From Deltaproteobacteria bacterium (GTDB lineage Bacteria; Desulfobacterota; Dissulfuribacteria; Dissulfuribacterales; QOAL01), in assembly GCA_024275145.1 (NCBI GenBank), contig JAJRZR010000003.1, forward strand, positions 1 to 46,676: a stretch of DNA of 46,676 nt. The letters run 5' to 3'. The notes beneath the pieces were generated by a model. It had not been told where the DNA came from. It searched no databases and saw only the letters and a program-made list of their open reading frames with translations. A program made the translations under genes and the position numbers. Shown piece after piece: positions 41,480-46,676 of this stretch (within the stretch, counting starts at the first letter, position 1; every line of letters starts with the position of its first letter).

Positions 41480-41530
41480 TTTCCTTGTGCCCAGGGTCTG
41501 TGGGCACTAGGTGTCCATGTCGCCTGGAAG
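41480..41530 (+). other. Candidate RNA switch element, copy B, in the Na/Pi leader
   Basis: Segment 1 GTGCCCA (41487-41493), segment 2 TGGGCAC (41501-41507), segment 3 GTGTCCA (41511-41517), flanked by TTTCC and GGAAG. Segment 2 can pair with 1 (seven bases) or with 3 (six bases, one G-T). It ends about 20 bases before the transporter start and ten bases before its AAGGAG, so folding could affect translation. Confidence 0.42.
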
Positions 41531-41551
41531 ATTGGGATATAAGGAGTGGGT

Positions 41552-43210
41552 TTGATAGGCAGGGCAATGATGTCCTTTGCAGGCCTTGGCCTTTTCCTCT
41601 TCGGCATGACCCTGTTGGAGCTTGCCCTGAAGGATGCAGCCGGCCGGGGCTTCAAGGAGATCATCAAGAAGAGCACGAATACGGTCCCAAAGGCCATATT
41701 CTCAGGCGCTTTTGCCACGGCCATCCTCCAGAGCAGTTCGGTGGTTTCCCTTATAGTGCTCTCCCTGGTAGGGGCCGGGATTATTGCGCTTAAGAGCGGG
41801 ATAGGGGTCGTTTTTGGGGCCAACATCGGCACAACCGCCACTGCGTGGATTGTAGCCTACCTTGGTTTCGAGATGGATATAGAGGCCTTCGTGTTGCCAG
41901 CAGTAGGGATAGGGGGCCTTATGGTGGCCTTCTTCAGGGACTCCCCCGGCCTAAAGGCGGCGGGCAAGATAGTGATGGGTTTTGGGCTCCTCTTTCTTGG
42001 GCTTGGTTACATGAAAAGCGGTATGAGCGGATTTTCCAAGGTGGACATAGGCACATACTCCAGCCATGGAACCTTGATATTCGTTCTTGTCGGGATGGCG
42101 ATTACGGCAGTGATCCAGTCAAGCTCGGCTACTACGGCCATAGCCCTTACGGCACTTGGCACGGGGCTTATTGATTTTACCATGGCAGCGGCAATGGTAA
42201 TCGGTGCAAACGTTGGAACAACGGTTACTGCCATGCTCGGTGCTCTCGGCGGAACACCGGACAAGAAGAGGGTGGCTGCCGCACACTTTCTATTTAACAT
42301 GACAACCGGGATCATTGCGTTGATCCTACTCAGGTATCTCACAACGTTCCTGTTGACCGGGCTTGGCCTTGAAAGGGATGAAGTGATCGGCCTGGCTGCA
42401 TTCCATACCCTTTTCAATGTCATGGGTGTGTTGATGCTTTCGCCATTCATCCCTGGTCTTACCAGGCTGCTAAGTGCACGTTTCAAGCGGAAGGAGAAGT
42501 CCATTGCGCATTTCATAGACAAGGTGACCACGGAAATCCCTGAGGCCGCCATAATGGCGCTCAGGAACGAGGTCCTTCATCTCTTCAGGATGGCCATGCA
42601 ATTTTCCCTGCTGGTTATAAACGTCAGGCCATCTGACGTGCTCAAGCACAGGATGCATACGGACCAGGTGCTCAGGAGGAACCATGGGATCCTGAACGTG
42701 CCATACGAAGAAGTTTACCGTGAAATGAAACGTCTGGATGCCAGGATAATAACCTTTGCCACATCCATCTCAGCGGAGGAACTGGCCACTGCCGAGGTCA
42801 AGCAGGTGGACAATGCCCTCAGGGCCACCAGGAAGATCGCCGAGGGGGCGAAGACCATGAAGGATATCCGCCAGGACATGGATGATTTCGTGGTAGATGA
42901 CACCCCCTTTGTAATCCGCGCATACAGACATTTCAGGGAGCGTATGATAAGGTTGGTGAGAAACATCGGCCGCTTGGTGGATGGAGAGGATGCGCAGGCA
43001 GCCACCATAGAGAGGATATTTCTGGATATAGAGAGGGACAATGATTCTGCCATCTATTCGTTGGCCAAGGCGCTAAAGCGCGGAGAGATAGACGACACCT
43101 CTGCCGCCACCCTAATCAATGTGAATCACTCCCTCTACCGGACCTCCAGGCTGTTTTTAGAGGTCGTTCGGTTGTTGTTGGGCTATAGGATAGTTAAACC
43201 CAGGACTTGA
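41552..43210 (+). CDS. Na+/phosphate cotransporter family protein with PhoU-like tail
   Basis: About 552 residues from a TTG at 41552, five bases after AAGGAG. A GTG at 41546 overlaps the binding site, and the ATG pair at 41567 is the other choice. The membrane part has the two inverted NptA-type repeats, with ILQSSSVVSLIVLSL and IQSSSATTAIALTAL and the matching GANIGTTATAWIV and GANVGTTVTAML. The last about 200 residues are a helical PhoU-like domain. Sodium-driven phosphate uptake or efflux is expected. Leader with switch-like elements; terminator after the stop. Confidence 0.9.
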   Translation: MIGRAMMSFAGLGLFLFGMTLLELALKDAAGRGFKEIIKKSTNTVPKAIFSGAFATAILQSSSVVSLIVLSLVGAGIIALKSGIGVVFGANIGTTATAWIVAYLGFEMDIEAFVLPAVGIGGLMVAFFRDSPGLKAAGKIVMGFGLLFLGLGYMKSGMSGFSKVDIGTYSSHGTLIFVLVGMAITAVIQSSSATTAIALTALGTGLIDFTMAAAMVIGANVGTTVTAMLGALGGTPDKKRVAAAHFLFNMTTGIIALILLRYLTTFLLTGLGLERDEVIGLAAFHTLFNVMGVLMLSPFIPGLTRLLSARFKRKEKSIAHFIDKVTTEIPEAAIMALRNEVLHLFRMAMQFSLLVINVRPSDVLKHRMHTDQVLRRNHGILNVPYEEVYREMKRLDARIITFATSISAEELATAEVKQVDNALRATRKIAEGAKTMKDIRQDMDDFVVDDTPFVIRAYRHFRERMIRLVRNIGRLVDGEDAQAATIERIFLDIERDNDSAIYSLAKALKRGEIDDTSAATLINVNHSLYRTSRLFLEVVRLLLGYRIVKPRT

Positions 43211-43300
43211 TGCGGCCCGTACCCTTGATGCCGCATCCCAGTGCGTGAAAACACGGTCCAAGGGCATGGCGTGTTCTCATGGTAAACTTGTAAGCCCCTT

Positions 43301-43330
43301 GCGGTTTCAAGTACGGAACCGCTTTATTCT
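43301..43330 (+). terminator. Probable terminator of the Na/Pi gene
   Basis: GCGGTTTC, loop AAGTAC, GGAACCGC, then TTTATTCTTCT. An eight-pair stem with one G-T. It overlaps the end of the convergent PfpI gene. Confidence 0.65.
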
Positions 43331-43839
43331 TCTCCCTGCTCGTGAAGGGCCTCTATCACCTTTTTCATGAATTCAGGCAGGTCCACCGGTTCCCGGGACG
43401 TAATAAGGTTTTCGTCCACTACTACCGGGCTGTCTTCGTATCTCGCCCCTGCCTGTTCGATTGCCCCGGCCACCTTCCAGTAGCAGGTAGCCCTGCGCCC
43501 CTTGAGCAGCCCTGCCGATGCCAGTATCAGCGGGCCATGGCAGATAGCCGCAATGGGCCTTTTGTCCCGATCGAAGGCGCGTACTATATCCAGCACCTCT
43601 GGTACGGTCCTGAGCCTGTCAGGGGCCTTGCCGCCTGGCAGGAACAACATGCGGAAGCCCGAGGGCTCGACCTCGTCCAGTGCAAGGTTCGCGCTTACCG
43701 GGTACCCCCTTTTCCCCTTGACCTCTCCCCAGTCCGGGGCCGCGATATCCACCTGGCATCCTTCCTCCTTGAACCTGTACATAGGACACAGTAATTCCGT
43801 GTCCTCAAAACCGTCCGCGGTGATAAACAAGATCCTCAT
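43324..43839 (-). CDS. DJ-1/PfpI family protein
   Basis: 171 residues from the ATG at 43839, preceded by AGGAGG. A longer frame to 43899 lacks a site. It has a flavodoxin-like fold with nucleophile Cys100 in AAICHGPLILASAGLL, LPGGKAPDRLR and VVVDENLITSREP. Members are proteases, deglycases or chaperones that protect proteins; the exact activity is not predictable. It is a single gene. Confidence 0.9.
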   Translation of the reverse strand: MRILFITADGFEDTELLCPMYRFKEEGCQVDIAAPDWGEVKGKRGYPVSANLALDEVEPSGFRMLFLPGGKAPDRLRTVPEVLDIVRAFDRDKRPIAAICHGPLILASAGLLKGRRATCYWKVAGAIEQAGARYEDSPVVVDENLITSREPVDLPEFMKKVIEALHEQGEE

Positions 43840-43925
43840 TCCTCTTTTCCTCCTATCAGCTTGATTGGCCGACAAAACATCGGCTTCCTGGTTGGTCATG
43901 CAAGGACTCTATAAAAGATAAGGAA

Positions 43926-44688
43926 TCACGGGGGAAAAGAAAGGGGGCGTTTCAATTTATGATACGACTTTACGAACAGGCCATGAGCTCCAGGATACGC
44001 CTGCAGGTCCTCCACCTGGTGGTCGTAGGTCAGGATGATTTCCATTTGGTCCCCTTGTACCGTTACCTCCATGCGCTTTACGTTGGGGGAAGTCTGGTTC
44101 CCCTGCCCCGGTTACCGGATCAGCTATATCTACATAAATGGCATTGTTCCCAGGCCGTCTCACCACTATATTCCCCGTGTCGGTTGCAAATGCGCCGGTA
44201 TCAGGGGTCCTGTCGAAGTCGGTTGTTGCCAACGGAGCATGGCTTACCGCTGATGGTAAAGGAGGGTTGCCCCTGAGTTGTTTGCCCGCTGATCATCCGG
44301 CAGAAGCCCGTAAGGATCTATGATGACCCCCAGATATGAAGGTGGGTTCATGTCCTGGAAGGCCGGTATACTAACCTGTCTGCCAACCATTATTTCCTGA
44401 CCTTGATACAGGATGGCCGAGGATGTCTCTACAGGGGGTCAGGGCCATGTCCTCTGACGTGATGGAGGGATCTTCCGAAAGGAACCACTGTAACTGTATG
44501 GCGAAGGCCGTGCCTGGCCCGTTGTTTCCGACCCGTGTCTGGATTGTAACCTAGTCGCCAGGGTTTCCAGACACGGGCATGACCGTGACTTGGCCTACAT
44601 AGAGATCCTGTGACAGGGCAAGCGTGGCGATGATGCCGTGACCCAGGATAAACAAGATGGTCAGGATGGCGTTGGCTTTTGGTGTCAA
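43926..44688 (-). pseudogene. Decayed secreted protein with CARDB domain
   Basis: Leftward from a TTG (44688-44686) with AGAGAGG upstream, a signal peptide (AILTILFILGHGIIATLALS) leads to QDLYVGQVTVMPVSGNPGD, then an in-frame TAG at 44553-44551. Beyond it the same frame continues VTIQTRVGNNGPGTAFAIQL, the start of a CARDB domain. The next part, GQEIMVGRQVSIPAFQDM and YLGVIIDPYGLLPDDQRANN, the domain's end, is in another frame. A later block (DTGNIVVRRPGNNAIYVDI), then NVKRMEVTVQGDQMEIILTY, requires further shifts. At least one stop and two or three frameshifts show a dead gene. The original was presumably exported or surface-bound, like its PEP-CTERM neighbours. Confidence 0.75.
44532..44577. 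repeat. 12-bp inverted repeat around the premature stop
   Basis: CCCGTGTCTGGA (44532-44543) and TCCAGACACGGG (44566-44577) are perfect complements separated by 22 bases that contain the premature TAG of the pseudogene. Confidence 0.85.
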
Positions 44689-44831
44689 ATTGCCTCTCTG
44701 TTCGTCCTGGTTAAGATTCGACAAAAAATATTTTATTTGTTTAATGTTAGATTTCTAACGATCTTGATACCAAAAAATTTACGATTTTTTTACGGCCACT
44801 TATATGGCTTAAGATACAATTTTTTTCTTCC

Positions 44832-44848
44832 ATACTGCCTGGCAGTAT
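44832..44848. repeat. 17-bp palindrome
   Basis: ATACTGCC-T-GGCAGTAT. It lies between the dead CARDB gene and the PEP-CTERM gene stop, in a 197-base spacer that is otherwise A/T-rich. It may help end the leftward transcript or be an operator for the pseudogene's old promoter. Confidence 0.4.
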
Positions 44849-44885
44849 AAGGAGATACCCCTAGCAGCATGATTTTTTACTTTTT

Positions 44886-45434
44886 CTACCCCCCCTGATT
44901 TTTCTTGCCTTTGAAGCCTATCAAACCTAGCAGGCCAGACCCCAATAGCAACAGGCTTGCCGGAACAGGGACAGGTTTGGCATCCACTTGTTGTAATGAA
45001 ATATCCTGTGGCCAGAGAAGTACATATTGACCGTAACTTACCTTAAAAAAATCTGTATTCCCGATCCACGTGTTGTTAGGGCCTTGCAGGGCAACCTTGA
45101 AGTTATAGGAATCGCTCAAGGTCATCGTATTTCCGGTCTTTGTACTCGTAAGATCCCAGTCGTTTCCGTTCTGCTTGAAATTGATGGTATCGCCAGCAAT
45201 AGTGGTATTTGGAATGGGGGTGTAGTTGAGGATAAGGTGGGGATCCGAGTCGACAAGGGAGGATTGGTCATCGAAGATGGCAAAGACATGATCAGGGGCC
45301 CCGGTATACAGGTAGTTTACGTCTATTTCGCCAGAGTCCGTTGGATACCAAGTGGTCGCAGCCCTCACCGTGGCGACCCCAAAAATCAACAGAAATAGAC
45401 CAAGTAGGGATGATCTTAAGATTGCTTTTAACAT
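44886..45434 (-). CDS. PEP-CTERM sorting domain protein
   Basis: 182 residues. A signal peptide (about 1-26) is followed by a beta-rich mature domain of no recognised family (YPTDSGEIDVNYLYTG at its start). The C-terminus is a sorting tail: VPVPASLLLLGSGLLGLIGF followed by basic KGKK. Such tails are processed by an exosortase and direct proteins to the outer surface or matrix; no exosortase gene is in the window. GGAGGAAGG precedes the ATG. It belongs to a run of surface proteins. Confidence 0.88.
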   Translation of the reverse strand: MLKAILRSSLLGLFLLIFGVATVRAATTWYPTDSGEIDVNYLYTGAPDHVFAIFDDQSSLVDSDPHLILNYTPIPNTTIAGDTINFKQNGNDWDLTSTKTGNTMTLSDSYNFKVALQGPNNTWIGNTDFFKVSYGQYVLLWPQDISLQQVDAKPVPVPASLLLLGSGLLGLIGFKGKKNQGG

Positions 45435-45486
45435 GACGACCTTCCTCCACCATCAGGTGAGTCAAGGTTTTTGGAAAGGTATACAC

Positions 45487-45507
45487 GGGAGGGCATTGCG
45501 CCCTCCC
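45487..45507. other. Hairpin between PEP-CTERM genes
   Basis: GGGAGGGC, loop ATTGC, GCCCTCCC: a perfect eight-base GC stem in the 157-base spacer. No T-run on either side, so it is either a Rho-assisted end or a leader hairpin of the following gene. A TTGACA (45566-45571, read leftward) upstream may be a -35 box. Confidence 0.45.
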
Positions 45508-45591
45508 TGATTTCGGTAGAATCAATTCATCTCTATAAATAGCTTTTAGCCCTGTCATGATTAATTGTCAAGTTTATTGTTTGTACCCAAT

Positions 45592-46161
45592 CTATCTCAG
45601 AATTCTCTTCCTCCCCAGGCCGATAAGCCCCACAAGGCCGGACGCCATTAGCAACAGGCTTGGGGGGACAGGAACGGCACTACATTCTACCATCGTGTCG
45701 CCATTTGAAAGTTGTTCCTGGGTTATGGAAAACGGCTTCCGATATTTTCCCTCACTATCATTATTATCAGCTAAAATTAAGTTGCTTAATTCAAAGGAAT
45801 CATTAGCTTCTAGAGATAAGACCAGACCACCTTGTAGAGGATAAGAATTCCCGCCATTATTATATGCATATACTCCAGGCGTTCTAGTGAGCTGAATATC
45901 CCAGGGAAAAGTTGCCACCGATTGATCAGGGACAGCCCCATTCCCGCCACCAACAATCGCTGGTACTGAGTCAGATTGATGGTATACAGTCAATGTTAAA
46001 TCTGATTCATCGACTCCAGTAATATCAAACTGGAAGCCACTCAAATGAGAAAGATCCATAGAATCGTCAAAACCAAAATACATAGTGTAAGCCTGCGAAA
46101 TTCCGGTATCGATAACAAGCATAAATAACAAAACGATTAAACACGAAACAAGCCTTTTCAT
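45592..46161 (-). CDS. PEP-CTERM sorting domain protein
   Basis: 189 residues. A signal peptide (about 1-24) and a beta-rich domain (TMYFGFDDSMDLSHLSGF at the start of the mature part) resembling generic PEP-CTERM cargo, with tail VPVPPSLLLMASGLVGLIGL and RKR. Different mature sequence from the neighbour, same tail, so they share sorting rather than function. A GAGGAGGA site lies before the ATG. Lower GC in the mature domain than in the housekeeping genes. Confidence 0.88.
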   Translation of the reverse strand: MKRLVSCLIVLLFMLVIDTGISQAYTMYFGFDDSMDLSHLSGFQFDITGVDESDLTLTVYHQSDSVPAIVGGGNGAVPDQSVATFPWDIQLTRTPGVYAYNNGGNSYPLQGGLVLSLEANDSFELSNLILADNNDSEGKYRKPFSITQEQLSNGDTMVECSAVPVPPSLLLMASGLVGLIGLGRKRILR

Positions 46162-46189
46162 AAAATCGTCCTCCTCTGTTTATCAAAAT

Positions 46190-46676
46190 TTAATCAGTAC
46201 CTACTATTTTGTTTTTGATACAGCTCATATCTTGGACATTGATGGAGCTATCATTATTGCAATCCTTCCATGGCTGATCCAATCCGCCATTTACGATATA
46301 GTTTCGTACTGTACTCATGTCCTGTACATTGACGCTTCCATCTCCGTTTGCATCCCCGAATTCCCGTATCGTGACACTGCCAAATGTCACGGCGCTGTCC
46401 CTTTGGGTTCCATCGGTGTCCACGAAGTTGGCGTAAGGGGCAGGCTTTCCCAGCTCCAGGCTTATTCCGAAATACGATTCCTGGTTCGGATACGCTGGGG
46501 TGCCGTCATCAATGCGGTTGAAGACGATCTTTCCCAGAAGCACCCTGTCCCCGGTGACGCCGGCCGTTGGGGCATTGGTATCCAGCTTGCCGCGCAGGAT
46601 GATCACGTCATTGTCCTGGATTATGGGGTCGGTATATGGGTTGTTGTTCGTGCCATCGCCCATATACCAGGTGCTG
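46190..46676 (-). CDS. Dockerin-repeat surface protein, 5'-truncated by window edge
   Basis: The frame is open to the window end; about 162 codons are visible and the true start is outside. The visible part has a cohesin-like or beta-sandwich segment (DNDVIILRGKLDTNAPTAG, VLLGKIVFNRI), then two calcium-loop repeats typical of a type I dockerin: GDANGDGSVNVQDMSTVRNYI and DCNNDSSINVQDMSCIKNKI. Dockerins bind cohesins to build extracellular complexes, and in non-cellulolytic bacteria they occur on assorted secreted proteins. The stop is 28 bases before the next PEP-CTERM start. Confidence 0.85.
   Translation of the reverse strand, partial: STWYMGDGTNNNPYTDPIIQDNDVIILRGKLDTNAPTAGVTGDRVLLGKIVFNRIDDGTPAYPNQESYFGISLELGKPAPYANFVDTDGTQRDSAVTFGSVTIREFGDANGDGSVNVQDMSTVRNYIVNGGLDQPWKDCNNDSSINVQDMSCIKNKIVGTD

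Larger units (their letters stand above)
41169..41551. other. Intergenic region with two related structured elements
   Basis: 383 bases between divergent genes. It contains copies A (41229-41279) and B (41480-41530), a perfect 8-base hairpin TCCGGGCA/TGCCCGGA near 41305-41329, and an A/T-rich stretch at about 41360-41410 that may be a promoter. No gene seen. Confidence 0.6.

Noticed and set aside
45556-45591. Strong promoter resembling a hybrid trp/lac -35 region
   Set aside because: TTGACAATTAATCAT is striking but no good -10 box follows at 17 bases, so only a tentative -35 is mentioned.
1-46676. CRISPR arrays, tRNA and rRNA genes
   Set aside because: No regularly spaced repeat array and no cloverleaf or rRNA-like sequence was found in any spacer.

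Overview
This 46.7 kb window looks like a chromosomal segment of an anaerobic, sulfide-assimilating bacterium, most likely a Desulfobacterota-type (former Deltaproteobacteria) organism. The basis is a two-subunit 2-oxoacid:ferredoxin oxidoreductase, an octaheme HAO-like cytochrome, sulfide-based Met and Cys synthesis, a DhnA-type aldolase, PAS-rich sigma-54 regulators and PEP-CTERM proteins. The exact taxon is inference. No tRNA, rRNA, CRISPR array or intact prophage was seen.

Region by region. 1-1057: 3'-truncated sensor histidine kinase. 1643-4473 (minus): Fe-S/sulfur-transfer operon tusA-like, nifS-like, Rrf2/IscR-like, nifU with a zinc ribbon, and MOSC, with overlapping or near-touching genes. 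4591-9574 (plus), divergent from it: metY, metX, metW, cysE, cysK, turning sulfide into homocysteine and cysteine. 9599-15225 (minus): signalling cassette of a four-PAS sigma-54 activator, a sensor kinase with a c-type heme motif, and a receiver-kinase hybrid. 15579-18597: amphi-Trp protein and a P2-type cation ATPase. 18956-21465: KorAB-type oxidoreductase. 21912-25292: holin-like membrane protein, cold-shock protein, secreted DUF3365 monoheme protein and YfdX protein, interleaved with decayed insertion-sequence-like repeats. 25293-28471: P3A H+-ATPase and a divergent DedA protein. 28527-29777: octaheme cytochrome. 29807-40006 (minus): glycolysis/gluconeogenesis block gapA, D-LDH, pyk, gpmA, class I aldolase, Crp/Fnr-type regulator, ppsA, eno. 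40278-43839: universal stress protein, Na/Pi cotransporter, DJ-1/PfpI protein. 43926-46676: decayed CARDB-domain secreted protein, two PEP-CTERM proteins and a truncated dockerin protein.

The most notable observation is the NifS-like protein at 3029-4228. It keeps the mobile-loop cysteine, but the PLP Schiff-base lysine and several PLP-contact residues are all replaced. It nevertheless sits intact in a tightly coupled operon with its scaffold NifU, a TusA-like sulfur carrier and an IscR-like regulator, next to the cysteine-synthesis operon. This suggests a non-canonical (PLP-free or partner-assisted) sulfur-delivery system. A second candidate novelty is a pair of related structured leader elements upstream of the Na/Pi transporter (41229-41530), in which one segment can pair with either of two others. 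A third is a nested family of short insertion-sequence-like repeats around the cold-shock gene.
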